Assembly: GCA_034440575.1 (NCBI GenBank)
Contig: JAOTOL010001438.1
Location: 864,501 to 928,500, forward strand
Origin: Imbricaverruca yamaguchii
Lineage: Eukaryota > Arthropoda > Thecostraca > Neoverrucidae
Direction of reading: 5' to 3'
Length of the DNA stretch: 64,000 nt
A model generated the notes under the pieces. The model was not told where the DNA came from. It did not search any database and worked only from the letters and a program-made list of their open reading frames with translations. Below, in pieces: positions 27,200-39,699 of this stretch. Numbering within the stretch: position 1 is the stretch's first letter; each line of letters starts with the position of its first letter. The position numbers and the translations under genes are program-made.

Positions 27200-28560
27200 G
27201 GTTCTGAAATGCCCTCTGGTTGGGCATATGTTCAAACATTCTGCACTAATTCTCTTTCCATATTAAAATTTGCTGAATATCTAAATATTTCCTTCAGATA
27301 CTACCTTTATGTGGAAATACATGTGGCTATGAAAAGCTCTTGATAACCTGCAAGCCATCTAAGGTAGCCATTGCCCTTCTACCATATGTATTATAGAAAG
27401 TAAACATTCACCAATATTTTGTGTTGTGTGGTTTCCTTTTGTAATCATGGAACCACATTGCATATCTAGCTGGTAGCACATCAGCATTAAATATAACCCT
27501 CACCAGCCCACACTGGGGTCTCCTCATCAAATGATTGGTAGGTTAAATTTTCCTCTGCAGCAACCATTTTCTGGTATGGCTGTGATATCATGGTCATATA
27601 CACCTCAGGCACGAATCAGAATGATTGAATCTCCGCAAAGTATGTGGGGCAAGTCTTGAAGAAAAAGCACAATTCAGATGAATGTGTTTATTCAAAATTA
27701 TTGTTTACAACTCTGTGCTTTTTGCTTGCAAAAATCTCCAAAAAACAAACAATATAAGCCAACCAGACCGGTCCTACCCAATTTCTTTCCTTCATGAAGG
27801 AAATGTTTGATGAAATTGTATAAATTGTATAAATACGAAAGGTGCTCTTTATTGTCCCATCCACGCCAATACTGTAATACTTACTCTGCTACCAAATTTG
27901 CATGCAACCAGATGCCAGTACATAGCAGTTTCTAGATAGTTGGGTTGGGCTCTATGCTTGGATGCGCTTTCTGTATTTGGGTACGCAATGGACTACTTAC
28001 TATACTGTAACACTTTTCAACATTGCATCCTAAGCATGTGTATATATAAAACTTGCAATATTTCTTATACTTTTGCTAATTTTACCTGAAGCGATAAACT
28101 ACCAATGTGATGGCCAGCTCGTTCCTCTGGTTCCTCTGCCGTAAATGCTCTGTGTACAGCACCAACCCGTCATAACGGAGGTGGTGATATGGATCATGGG
28201 TGATTTATACCTTGACCTGGATTTGAAATTACCAGCTGATTGCCTATCGGCCAAAAAACCTCTGGTAAGTAAGCACCCACAAGCGACCATGACATAGAGG
28301 CTGGATAATTAAGAATTGCGTTTAATTGTTTAAATTCTAAGCGAAAGTGTTTTGATCAGACATTTCATCAAGTTCGTCCCGATCCTGCCAGGTAAATAGA
28401 GCAAACCCAAATGTTTTATGGGGAGTTGTCAGGTGAAATGTGCATCTACCCAGAGCAAAATAATAATTAGGAATTAGTACCCGCCTAATGGTTGTGGGTA
28501 TTGGAAATTGAAACATTCCCAATGTTCTAATGGACATAATGGTGCCTAGTAGTTCTAATG
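27200..28560. other. Intergenic, nothing recognised
   Basis: No long frame and no recognised repeat. Confidence 0.5.
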
Positions 28561-28564
28561 GTCC

Positions 28565-28740
28565 ATAGTTGGGCGCTGTATAACCACCGCAGTTGATGCG
28601 CCCTAAAACCCAAATAACTAACAAACTAATGGTCCATAGTGGTCCTAATGATCCCTAGTTGCCCTAATGGACCCTAATGGTCCTAATGGTAGTCATCTAG
28701 TGATCCTAATGGTAGATAAGTAGGACCCAGTGGTCTGCAT
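28565..28740. repeat. SINE tail plus CCTAATGGT-rich simple repeats
   Basis: The tail ACCGCAGTTGATGCGCCCTA, AAACCCAAATAACTAACAAA is at 28,577-28,622. It is followed by irregular repeats of GGTCCTAATGGTCC-like words to about 28,740; similar words occur before it from 28,520. Confidence 0.7.
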
Positions 28741-28779
28741 CGTATCGCATTGGGTCCCTCTGGACCTACTACGATTTTT

Positions 28780-29290
28780 GTGCCGGACATTTTTTTAAAG
28801 GATCTGGGATGTTTTTCGGTGCTATGCGCGATTCTGTTTCTTACAGGTCTGTTCCCAAGATTCTGAGTCCCCGGTTAATTTTTCGAAACCTTGGATTTAT
28901 CTGTATCTGGTCCTTTCGCAAGTTTTGGGCCTATTGTGTATTTTGAACCAAAACGCAAATCTTAAGCTCCACAGGGTTTTTTTTTGTCGGTCCCACCTAT
29001 ATTTTGGGTGGCTCCGGTTCTATTTGTTTCTTGGCGATCGCGCTCGTCTTCGTCGTCGGGATGCATACGTGTTGTCGGGACGCATGCGTGTTGTTGGGAC
29101 GCACGATTTTTCGTAACGTACCATTTTCTTTCGGAACGCAGGTTGCGTTTTCTGGGTCCCGCTGCGACATTTGAGGCCCCTGTGGGTTTCTTTCACGGCA
29201 TAGGCACGCCCCTTTTAGGAAGCGTACTCGACTTTGTGTACTTTGTGGCACGTCTGGAGTGATTTGGGATTCCAGAGCGGTTTTCAGGAT
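28780..29290. repeat. Degenerate GGxCCC / GCGATTTT repeat field (block 1)
   Basis: Loose units of roughly 30 bp alternating a TTTTT-rich word (GATTTTT, GCGATTC, GTTTTTGG) with a GC-rich word (GGGTCCC, TCGGGACGCAT). This is the same texture as 34.2-39.0 kb. The short frames found here show no coding signature. Confidence 0.55.
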
Positions 29291-29299
29291 CCGGATTGA

Positions 29300-30713
29300 C
29301 ATGTTATAATCCGCCTGGTGCAGTGCAAATGTATGCATTTTGAGGAGCGAATTCGCCGATCCCGACCAAGTTAATCACTTTGGTGTGCATTTTGTCGCCA
29401 TTTCCCCCTAAGGAAAACTTCTTAAAATATGTCCATCCATGTGCCATTAAATGGGTATATTAAGGTCCTTTTACAGTCCCGTTTCGGCGTGGGAAGATAT
29501 TCTGGTCCCCCTTCATCCCGCTTGGAGAGAGGAAGGGACATAGCCCCCATATCCCTACCCCCTAGTTCCGCTAGCACGTAGACCCCGTGATACTTTTCGA
29601 AAAAGCGCTGTAATTATTCGCGGCAATCTATACGTGTCCAAATACTGCTGGCAATACCATTCAGACTATTATGCCACTAGGAAAAGAAAATACTGCACCG
29701 TCAGGTAAATTCCATTAGGAACGATTCATACCATTTGGGACCATTAAATCACTATGAAAATCCTCATGTTCCTAATGGCTTCCAGAGGAATTTTAGCAAT
29801 GGAATCCAAAGAAAGCGCATCGGCTTCGGATAGTTTAAAGGGCATAAACTTGACTCGTGGGTTTAAAATATTAACTTCAATATAAAATGTCCAGTTCATT
29901 CGGAAATCAAGAATAAAGATAAACGTTGTACCAAATCGGGCACCTTATGGGACATAAACCTATGGGTAATGTTTTGTATACTCTTGACGTGGAAAATACC
30001 TCTCAATTATGCTTTGTCCCCTTCCTAATTATTTCAACTTTTTACACGGGACCTCATGGAGTGTACCCAGCCGTGGCGTAACTAGGATTTTAGCTAGGGG
30101 GCCAATGGATTTGGAGGGAGCCACCTACACCAATTTTTAAGTCCCCGGGTTCCAACCGTTTTTCAAAGGGAACCCTTTTTGTTTGTTTAAACGAACTAAT
30201 TAGTGACCAATTTACTTGTCCTGTGGAGGGGGTATATCCCATCAAAATCGTTTCTGAGTCACCTGATTTCAACCTTAGCTCCCCCATCCGTTTCGAAGGT
30301 TTTTCTTTTGCCATCAAGTCCCCTCACATTGCTCAAATTACACCCGTACATATCGCTAAAAAATGTAAAAGCTTCAAATTTCAGGCATTCCAATTAATAA
30401 CGCCCGTTCGACAAATCTCCAGCGTTCGTGCACGTGTACGCCCGCCTTGCGAAGTCGGTGCATTCGCCACACCATGAGTGTAACCACGGTTTCGAAATTG
30501 TGGGGGGGGGGACAAACCAGGGACGCGGTAAGCTTGGATAAGATAGAGGGGTTTTACCCCCTTCCAGGAATAAAATCCTTCAATCTCAGCCAGTACATTT
30601 TTCACCGTCCGGTTTTCAGATTCACCTTTGTTAAAAATCATGTTTTGGGGACAAAAAAGTTCCACTAAAATTGGCAACTTTCACTCTTTGTTACTGCCTT
30701 TGAGCATCCAGCT
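29300..30713. other. Intergenic, nothing recognised
   Basis: Short frames only. A run of G (30,502-30,511) and words like CCTAATGG continue sporadically to about 29,780. Confidence 0.45.
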
Positions 30714-30992
30714 CAGTGTAAAATAATTGACCATGCAGCCTGGAAAGTCACAGTTAATGGAAGTGTGCTATTTCATCCTTGTCTTAGGTTTTTACCATTT
30801 TGCCACATGTGTGGGCAGTCATTATACACATAGCTGCTAAATAATGTAAAATGCATGTGACTGAAGTGAAAGGCTTTCCGCTTTTTTAATCCTTAAGTGG
30901 CAATCCTTTATTTTCCTCCAATCTTTCACTATTCCCAAGCAACTTCTTTCTTCATCCACACAGTTAATGGTGAAGTAATTTTAGGACACTGA
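30714..30992. repeat. Unclassified interspersed repeat (copy 2 of 2)
   Basis: Collinear with 19,478-20,010 but without the A/T homopolymer insertion. It starts CAGTGTAAAATAATTGACCA and ends CACAGTTAATGGTGAAGTAA with TTTTAGGACACTG. Confidence 0.82.
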
Positions 30993-31189
30993 TCCAGCTG
31001 TATGTCGTATGCGCTGGTCCAGATTTCACAATCATCATGGAGCAATGTCGTAAGTACATTAAACGTTGCTCTTTTGTAGCAGACAAGAAAAAGAAAATAT
31101 TGGACGATTAATTTATTGTAGTAAATATAGACACCCAATAACTTTTCCCATGCTATCCTGTTTCACGGGGAAACATTTGGATGCAATTA

Positions 31190-31520
31190 CAGCCAGGGCG
31201 GATAAAGGATATGGCACTGATGACATGTTCCACTCACATGGAAAGTGGCGTTCCTCCGGTCGGGAAAAGGGCGCCATTTTGACAAGGTTTCAGTGCACCC
31301 GCTCGAATTTTTCAGCCAAAAGCGCCTATATGAAAGAAAAGGGCGCCTATTGGAAGGAAAGGCGCACCTTCGGGAAGGACCGAGTGCAACCCGCCCCCTC
31401 GAATCTTTCAACCAGAGGCGCCCCTCCAGATGCCCATTCAGCAGTGGCGCCAATCCAAATAAATGGCGCCCCTCGAGACATGTGCCCTCATTACAATTCC
31501 TTGATCCACCTCTGATTGCA
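31190..31520. repeat. Diverged ~100-bp tandem duplication rich in GGCGCC
   Basis: Two related segments: AGTGCACCCGCTCGAATTTT with CAGCCAAAAGCGCC, and AGTGCAACCCGCCCCCTCGA with ATCTTTCAACCAGAGGCGCC. The GGCGCC hexamer recurs through the stretch. No gene recognised. Confidence 0.6.
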
Positions 31521-31839
31521 ACATTGCTTTCTCGCGGTATGAACTCCTGCTGGCTATAAAGTAGTGCGCATTCACGTGTGGCTTCTCTTGCAATGCTCAC
31601 AACTTCCGTTGAACCATTGTGGAAAGCATGTCCAGAACATCATTGGGGCAGTGTAAATTTAAAATCAGCGATGAGAGCGCCGTTCGAACAGGTTACGATT
31701 TCTTGGGAGAGCTCATAGTCATATAGAATATGAGTGCCTGCTATCACAACGGCTGTAAACAAAAATATATTTGATCCTCCCATTCTTACTACACTCAATC
31801 ATTGTACCCACACCGGACATTCGGTGCCTTCAAAATTAT

Positions 31840-33215
31840 TTCGATATTGCAACATTCTGATAACGTACGGCAAGCCACGTCGAATAACACACACATAGTG
31901 CAACTTGAAGTCATAGGGACGAAACGCGAGGACTGTGAAGAATTAAAACCAATATTTGACCTTGAGGCTTGACCTGACACGTCCCAGGTTAAAAATGTTA
32001 CTGTATGGTTTCCCACTTGCTATCTCTTGACACCAAATATGGGCAACTGTGAGAAAACGAATAATCGCGATGAAATGAGCTTTACCTTTGACTGCAAATC
32101 AATGTGATTTCTGAACGGTTTGTTAGAGTACCTCACGACACGTTGAATGACACCTGATGAGTATCGCTGGCGCGCTGGCGCTGACTTCGAACAATCAAAG
32201 CTAAACTTCGATATTGTGGTTTGACATTGACATGTCCAGGTTTGAAATGTTACACGAGGTTCGTCACGGACTATTGGTTAATACCAGATGTGGGCAGATT
32301 AGGGCGAAGTAAAAATGGCGACAGAAGAAATCTGTTTGACCTTTGACCTTTGAAATCTGCTTGATTCCGTTGCATTATAATACGGCACGAGCTACGTCGA
32401 ATGGCACTCACTTGGTGCAAATGGAACCATAGAGATGAATCGCTTCGAGGACTTCGAAAATTCAAACCAGCCTTCGGCCTGGAGGTTTGACTTGAACATA
32501 TCCCGGTTTTACAATGTTGCTGAAAGGTTCACCATGGGCTATCATTTGATATTGGATCTGGGTAGGTTTTGGTGAAGTCCTCCCAAAACCGAGGCGATCG
32601 AACATATCAGCGTGAATTTTAATCCCGCCGAGATTATTGCGAATTATCAACTTTCTGACACCGCAAATCAAGCGACTTGGAAAGACATACATTTTCTGAA
32701 AATGGAAGCCATAGCGATGAACCACGAGGTCATCGAAGAGCTCAATCAAACCTTTGACCTTGACATGTCCCGGTTTAAAATGTTACACAAGTTTGAAATG
32801 TTACCGCTGGCTATCGCTTGATACCAGATTTGGATAGGTTTGTTCGAAAACGAAAAAAAAATGAGGCGGCCGAATGGTCAGCTCGACCATTGCCCATGAA
32901 CAACAAATTCGATTGCTTAGCTTTCTGATTCCGCAAGCGACATCGAATGACGCCCATTTGATGGATATTGGAGCGATAGCATCCGAGCCGCACGTTCGGT
33001 CCATATCGCTTTAATATCGTCATCTAATAAATCAAACTATCTTTGATCTTGAAGTTTAACCTTGACGTGTACCGGTTTGAAATGTTGCACGATGGTTCAT
33101 CACGGGTTATCGCCCGTGGCCGTATTTGGGCAGGTTTTGGTGAAAACGAAAAAATGGGAGGCGACCGAAGAAACCGGTTTGCTTTGGACCTTGACCATTA
33201 AAATGGTAATGTGAG
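31840..33215. repeat. Satellite-like tandem repeat, five diverged copies of ~265 bp
   Basis: The landmark TGACATGTCCCGGTTTGAAA followed by ATGTTACACGAGGTTC recurs at about 31,974, 32,229, 32,494, 32,761 and 33,063. Spacings are about 255, 265, 267 and 302. Each copy also carries GATACCAGATTTGGGCAGG with GTTTTGGTGAAAACGAAAAA, a CAAGCTACGTCGAATGACAC-like word and CATAGCGATGAACCACGAGG. No frame runs through it. Confidence 0.85.
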
Positions 33216-33756
33216 ATCAATGTAGTTGTTTCCAGTGTGTTCAGTGCAAACAGAAGCATTTGTGGTACTCGATTCAAACGATCATAAACTCGTTGAATGC
33301 GCGCCCTTAAGCCCAGATAATCAATCAAACTCGTTGAATGTTATTGCCAATACAATTACGCCTCTGGCGAACACGTCGCTGAATACGAATACGAATACGA
33401 CGTTAACTTGACGTAATTGCTAAAGCTTCCCATGACCCCTCCATGCTCTTGAAGATACACAAGGACGCCCAGTCGCGTTTCCTCGACATATATCAGTATT
33501 TGCGCAGGGGAATGCACCGTAAGACGTATAAAGCCTTGCGATAGTGCAAATATGTTGCCTCGCAAAGCACAATTTTCCACTCTAGCGAAAACATAAAATG
33601 GTCAAGGTTCATGTCATTTAGGAATGTCCCGGTAGCGGGAATTTCTAACGCCCGCTGGTTTACCATTCTGATATTTTGTGACGACGGACAGCTCTTGGAG
33701 CTCGTTGATTGGCTAGATTGGCTTCTAGTATTGTGGCTATTTATACTTATATTTGT

Positions 33757-33944
33757 TTGCCTATTTATTAGGTGGTTCACGACGCACTGTACGCATATCC
33801 ACGGCTAATGGCGCCACCCACACTGTTTCGCCGGTGAGCCGCGGGATTGGGAAATGTCCCGAGCGGCGCCAGTGTCGAAGCCGGGACCTTTGGTATCCAG
33901 AGCCCAACGGGTCAACACCTTAACCACTCGGCCATCCTCGCCCC
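33757..33944 (-). mobile_element. SINE, family B
   Basis: Minus-strand copy of the 17.1 and 39.5 kb element: box A GATGGCCGAGTGGTTAAGG and the body GCCGTGGATATGCGTACAGT. A 10-base insertion (GACCCGTTGG) sits next to the GTTAAGGTGT part. Confidence 0.85.
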
Positions 33945-34229
33945 TTGCATAATTATATTTTCACTTTATAAATGATTACACCCATGAGTGGTTACACCCA
34001 TGTGCCACACTACCTGCGATTCTCCTGCGTCTGTTAGGACTCCCACGTTATACTAATTGCTGTCATATGATGGTTGTGTGATATATTTGACGTGTGAAAT
34101 GTTTCGGATAGGGGTTTGCTAGGAAAATACGATTATTCAATTCCATGATTAGTTCTGTTCTTTCAATACTTTCTAGTGGTTAAGTAACCCGGAGACCCGC
34201 TGAGCTTCGATGCACCGCATCCCTTCCGC

Positions 34230-36985
34230 TATATATTTTCCCAGATTGGTTACCGAGCCTAGGCGATGGACCGGTGCTTTTTTTGACAAGTTGTGCTTTT
34301 CTTTATCCACGGATATTTTTTTTTCGGCTGCCGCCATTTTTTGTTAGCGGCCCTGCACACGTTTGAGACCACGCCTTTTTATAGTTTTTTTTTGCACACC
34401 GACGATATTTGTGAGGTATCAGCGCGTTTTCGAAGGCCCGATGTGTTTAATTAGTGTCCGGTCTTTGTGTTCCTTCTTTAGGACCATGACGCTTTTTGAG
34501 GTCCCAGCCTGTTTTTGAGGCCTTATGCATTCTTATGGATCCAGCGTACCTTAACAGTCCCCGTTTTTTTTTTAAGCGGCCCTTGTGTGTTTGTTTAGAT
34601 ACTGGGTACGCTTTGAAGGGCCTGGCGCATTTTCGACCTCCATTTGTGCTCTTAGGTTCCCGCTGTGCTTATTTGGGGTTCCTTATTACACATGTGTGGG
34701 ACCCCAGCACAATTTTGGAAGCTCTGGTATATTTTTGCGAGGTCCTTGCGCGACTTTTCATTCCCAGGCGCTTGGTTCCTGGGGATCCGAAGCGAGTTTT
34801 CTAGGCTAGACTCAATTTTTGGTGAATTTTTTTCCAATTTTTATTAAACTCCGAGTCTCGCTACGCTATATTTGTATGTCCCGCTGCGATTTGCGTGAGA
34901 CGAAATGTACGACCCTCAATATACCAGGAGGTGCTGAGTTTACATCAAAAGTAGCGTTAGGGATTATGCTATATTACTCAACGTTTCGGCCAGGGGCCAT
35001 CGTCAGGAGTGACGATAGTGGACACGACATTGTGGGGGCTCGGCACGAGTTCACCGGGCGCGTTGCACTTGGCTGGGCCCCAGTGCTGTTTTGGCGGGCC
35101 CCGGTGCAAATTTTCGGTGGCCTGGTGCAAGTTGTTGTGCCTGCTGTATTAATATGAAGTCCCTACGCCAATTCTGGGACAGCCAAATTTATGGGGTCCT
35201 AGTGCGATTTTTTGGCGCCCGTCGCGATTCTTGGGAACCCGCCCACATCAGAAGAGGGGGTGATTTTCCTCCTTGGTACGTTACTGCGGCTGCTCAAGGA
35301 TATTTTTTTTTTGCAGCTCATGACATACTCTAGAGTATAAAAACCCTTCGGGGAATTGCCTTCGGGACCTGTTCTGAATTTTCCGATACTCGAGTTGATT
35401 TGATGGGGTCCCCTTTGGCTTTTAGTGGTCGTGTTATATTTTCATGTAAGTCCACTTCACGATATTTTGGCCCAGGTACGATTCTTCGGTAACCTCTTGG
35501 TGCTAGTGAGCTTTCGGGTAGGAATTGATTTTTCGGAACCCAGCTGCGACTTGTAGGGCCCCGGCGCCACATTTTTGCCCACAGTAATATTTTCAAGGGC
35601 AGCGGCGCGAACTTTTTGGCTCTAAGTCCGAATTTTTTGGGTTATGTAGTCACTTGTTGGGATCCATAGCGCGAGTTTTGGTGGCCAGGACTCGTGTTGT
35701 GGGCCTAATACGTTTTGGGGATTTGTGGAGCGATTGTTGGGACCCAAGAGTTATTTTCCATGCGCGTGCTGTTTTTTCGTTTCCCCGGTATTTTATTTTT
35801 GGGTGATCCTGATGAGACTTTTTGGGACACGGTGTGACATATCGTACCCATACCATGATTTTCAGGAGACCTGGCGAGACTGTTGATACCCCCAGCCTCA
35901 GAGTGATGTTCAGGGGCCCTGGTCGGATCTTTTAGTGCCTTAGTCGTCATTTTCTTGAAGCCCGGCAAGACATTTTGGCCCCTAACGCAATTTTCAGGGG
36001 CCTTGGCGAGACTTCTTGGACCCACAACGTGATTGCTAGGCGCCCCGACCCGACACTTTGAGGCACCAGCATGATTTTGTGGAGTCCCGGTGCAACTATT
36101 GGGCCCTGAATGTGATTTGTAGGGGTCCCAGTGCCCCTACAAATCACATTCAGGGCCCAATAGTTGCACCGGGACTCCACAAAATCATGCTGGTGCCTCA
36201 AAGTGTCGGGTCGGGGCGCCTAGCAATCACGCTGTGGGTCCAAGAAGTCTCGCCAAGGCCCCTGAAAATTGCGTTAGGGGCCAAAATGTCTTGCCGGGCT
36301 TCAAGAAAATGACGACTAAGGCACTAAAAGGTCCCAGTGCGGTATTGAGGCCCCAATGTAATCTTCAGGGGATTTTGTGCGATTTTTTTTTATTACCCCA
36401 GCGTCATTTTTAGGCTCCCCTGCGGGGCTTTTGGCCCCAGTGTCGTTTCCAGGGGCCCATGCGCTTTTTCGCGCCCCAATGTAATATTTAGGGTCCCGTG
36501 CTATCTTTGGGTCCCCAGCGTCATTTTTCGGGCCCCTGCGCGAATTCTCGGTACCCTAATGCGATTTTTAGGGACTCCAATGCGATTTGCAGGCTAGCGT
36601 CGTTTTCAGGGGCCCCATTCTGATTTTTGGTGCCACTGTGCGACTTTTGGGCTCCCAATGTAATTTTTTGGGGCCTTTCTTTGGGCCCCCAGAGTCCCTG
36701 CAGCCACTGCAGGTTTTTTGGGACCACAATGTTATATGTATGGCCCCAATGATAACTTCATTGACCTTGGTGTAATTTTGGGGTGACCAGCGTTCTTTTG
36801 AATTGACCCTGATCGACTTTGTCGGCCCCCAGCATCAATGACAGGGGTCCTGTTCGACTTGTTGGGGTCCCATGTGATTTTAAGGGGCCCCAGCTGGATT
36901 TTGATGGCACCTGGCGGAATTTTTTTCCAAACCCGGCGCGATTCTTGGGGCCCAAAACCTCTCATGGGAGATGGCGCCTTAGCCC
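34230..36985. repeat. Degenerate GGGCCCC / GCGATTTT repeat field (block 2)
   Basis: Around 90 irregular units of 25-35 bp alternate a GC word (GGGACCC, GGGGCCCC, CCCCGGCG) with GCGATTTT or TTTTTGG. There is no conserved reading frame and no recognised element. It contains the 400-bp palindrome and one copy of a 700-bp segmental duplication. Confidence 0.75.
35929..36330. repeat. Near-perfect 402-bp palindrome, arms about 197 bp, 8-base centre
   Basis: The left arm starts CTTTTAGTGCCTTAGTCGTC at 35,929 and the right arm ends with its reverse complement at 36,330. The centre TCCCAGTG is at 36,126-36,133, flanked by AGGGG and CCCCT. I saw only one mismatch (ACAACGTG against ACAGCGTG). Mirror-image open frames of 84 codons on the two strands follow from the symmetry and are not genes. 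Confidence 0.93.
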
Positions 36986-37039
36986 CCGTCCCACAACCTT
37001 CGGTACGTCACTGATGCATTATATATTTAGCTAAACCTC

Positions 37040-37870
37040 AACATGACCTTGGTGGGCGCTGACGCCAATTTTCGGGCCCCGTGCGATTTTTGTTCATACT
37101 CGCTGTATTTGCCTAGAGCCTCCTACGCGAATTCTTTGGGACCCAGAGCGATTTTTTGGAGACCCCGGCGCGATTCTTGGGATTCCATGCCTTCAGGAGA
37201 GGGGAGGGCATTTTTCTATTTGATTCGCCACTGCGGTTGCTCAACGAGTTCCTTTCTCAGCGAATGACACTATTCAGGGTAGAAACACCTGTCGGAGAAC
37301 TTTCTTTCGGGACCTGTTCTGAATTTTCCGGTGCTCGGGTCGATTTGATGGGTTCCTTTGCGTTTTTTTTTGTCGAGTTCTATGTTTGGTAAGTCCCCGG
37401 TGCAATATTTTTGGTCCCCGGCACGATTATTCGGACTCCCAGCGCATTTTTTGTTGTTGTCTGTGGCCCAACACGGAGTCTTCTCCAGAGCTGAACCCGT
37501 TTATTTTTGGTCTTGGACCCAATGATTGGTCGCAGTGACATTCCGGTTAGGATTTAATTCTTGGGAAGGCAGTTGCGGCTTGTGGAGTTCAGTCGGGACT
37601 TTTCGGGCTCTCGTGTGAGTTTCAAAGGCAACCATGTAACTTTTGGGGTCTAAATGCGATTATTTTTTACCCCGTCGTCAGTTGATGGGATCTCTATCGC
37701 GAGTTTTAGTGCCCGCAACAAGTTCGTGTGGACCCAACTCGTTTTAGAGGCTTTTGGAGCGATTGTTGGAACCCAGAGTGACTTTTCATGTCCGAATTGT
37801 TCTTGTTCGTTTCCCCGGCTTCATTTGTTTGGTGGCACTGATGAGACTTTTAACCCGCCCCTCCGGTCCC
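37040..37870. repeat. Degenerate GGGCCCC / GCGATTTT field (block 3), duplicate of 35.16-35.84 kb
   Basis: Collinear with about 35,160-35,840. Shared words are GCGATTCTTGGGA, CGGGACCTGTTCTGAATTTT with CCG, TCGATTTGATGGG, GTAAGTCC, GTTTCCCCGG and CTGATGAGACTTTT. It is diverged, so the duplication is old. Confidence 0.75.
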
Positions 37871-38619
37871 TCCGGTCAGATCCTCACTCCTCGTCTCGAG
37901 GGGAGGCGGATAGTAACCCCCTCTAAAATCCAAACTAAGCGTTGCACGAAAACGAAAGAGGTGTCATCAGAAAGCGCTCGACGAGTAGGGTCCGGGTCCA
38001 CCCCCAAAACAGTTTTCCCCAAAAAGTGACGTCACTAGTTAGCTAGATTTTCATAACTTCTCATGACTTGCATTGTGTTTTTTTGGCTCTGGGGAGTTCA
38101 TTTTGTGGATATTTGAAAGAAAGAAAAAATTATTTGGAACCAGAAAATGACAGCGAAATCAACCAGGGCCGTAACATTTTTTTCGGCCCCGAAAACAAAA
38201 TTTTTCTGTATTTCAAAATTTTTGGTTTTCAAGTTTATTTTTACTTTCTAATGAGTAGAGGAGACCGAGAAACGTTGTTGGAAGTCAACTTTCGCCAATA
38301 GAAAATGCTTACTTTAGCCAGAATCTTCGATTTGAACTCTAATAGGCAGTTATGCAAATTTATAAGTAGTCAAAACGGAAAGAAATGATAATTCCTCTCG
38401 TACATTTTGTTGCATCCCTAATGATAAGCAAACGCTGGAAGTTTCATTAAAATATATGTATCCGTTAAAGGGTGACGACTGGTTGAACTTTTTTTGGACG
38501 TGACCTCCCTTGACCTAGATCAACTCGTTGTCTCTAGATGGCCTGACTTCAAAAGTTTGACATAGCATGCCAACTTGATGTGAGAAAAGGTATGCCAAAT
38601 TTCGTCGCGCTGTCCTTTC
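37871..38619. other. Intergenic, nothing recognised
   Basis: No long frame and no repeat recognised. Confidence 0.5.
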
Positions 38620-39010
38620 ACTATCCGCGAAAAAACCTGGGGGGGGCGGGTGAGAGCCCGCCCCCCAGCACGGCGTGAGTTAAGGCCCCGTTGCGACATG
38701 TGTGATCTTCAGGGTCCGGGATGAAACATTTTGGTATCCCCATGCTCTGAATAATTGTAAATGCCCTGGTCCAACCTTTAGGATTCACCGTCGTGATTTT
38801 CAGGAGCCCCGGCACAACCTTGTGGGCTTCCAGCGTGATTTTGATGGGCACAGGCGCAAACTTGTGTGACCCTCAGCGTTATTTTCAGGAGAACCGGGAT
38901 GATCTCTTGCGTCCCCAGCGTATGTTCAGTGTCCTAGACCGTCTTGTTTGCCCTATCGTTACTTCCAAGGGTCTCGATAAGACGTTTTGGACCCAGCGGT
39001 GATTTTCCAA
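38620..39010. repeat. Degenerate GGGCCCC / GTGATTTT field (block 4)
   Basis: Units such as GATTTTCAGGAGCCCCGGCA and GGGCTTCCAGCGTGATTTTG have the same texture as the 34.2-37.9 kb field. Confidence 0.65.
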
Positions 39011-39489
39011 CTTGATTCATCTCTTGGAAGTTCCAGTGTACCCCCTCCCTCAAAATACTCAGCGGAACGCGCTCCTCGGCCTGGGAACGGCAGTTCTCTG
39101 AGAGTCCCAACGTACGCCACGAATTTTTCCGCGAAGGTCACTCCTCAGACAAAAAATAAATATTGCCTCTCTGGTAGATCGGAGTGTACCCTGTCCAAAT
39201 GTTCTGGACCAAGAGCCGCCCATCTGGAGAAATAACGCCTCCTTGGCAAAATCATGAATCTGTCAGTGGTATTTTGTGGGGGGGGGGGAGGTTTGTACCC
39301 GCCATGGAACTTCCGCTCAATCATCTGCGGATTGGTGAGTACGCTGAAGTGTGCTCTCCATTCGGTTGTGTAAACCACTCGACCTGAAAATATCAGCCAC
39401 ATATCTAGAGAGCAAGGAGAGTGGGGGGCAAAAACAGAACCGCCCATTGAAGCCCTTATCTTTAATGGTGAAACTGCCCCCTTGTTTAA

Positions 39490-39670
39490 TTGTTTGTTTA
39501 TTGGTTGGTTCACGACACACTTTATGCACGTTCACGGCTAATGGCGCCGCCCACACTGTTTCGCCGGTGGGCTGCGGGATTGTGAAATGTCCTGAGTGGC
39601 GCTGGAGTCGAACCCGGGACCTTTGGTACCGATAGCCCGACACCTTAACCACTTGGCCATCCCCGCCCCG
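39490..39670 (-). mobile_element. SINE, family B (complete-looking)
   Basis: On the minus strand: CGGGGCGGGGATGGCCAAGT, box B GTCCCGGGTTCGACTC, body GTGGGCGGCGCCATTAGCCG, tail GTGTCGTGAACCAACCAATA with AACAAACAA. It is the best-preserved copy of the family in the window. Confidence 0.88.
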
Positions 39671-39699
39671 AAACTGTCCCCCCCCCCCCCAATGCTTGC

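Noticed and set aside
35947..36312. Two 84-codon proteins, nearly identical, on opposite strands
   Set aside because: They arise from the palindrome symmetry. No family resemblance.
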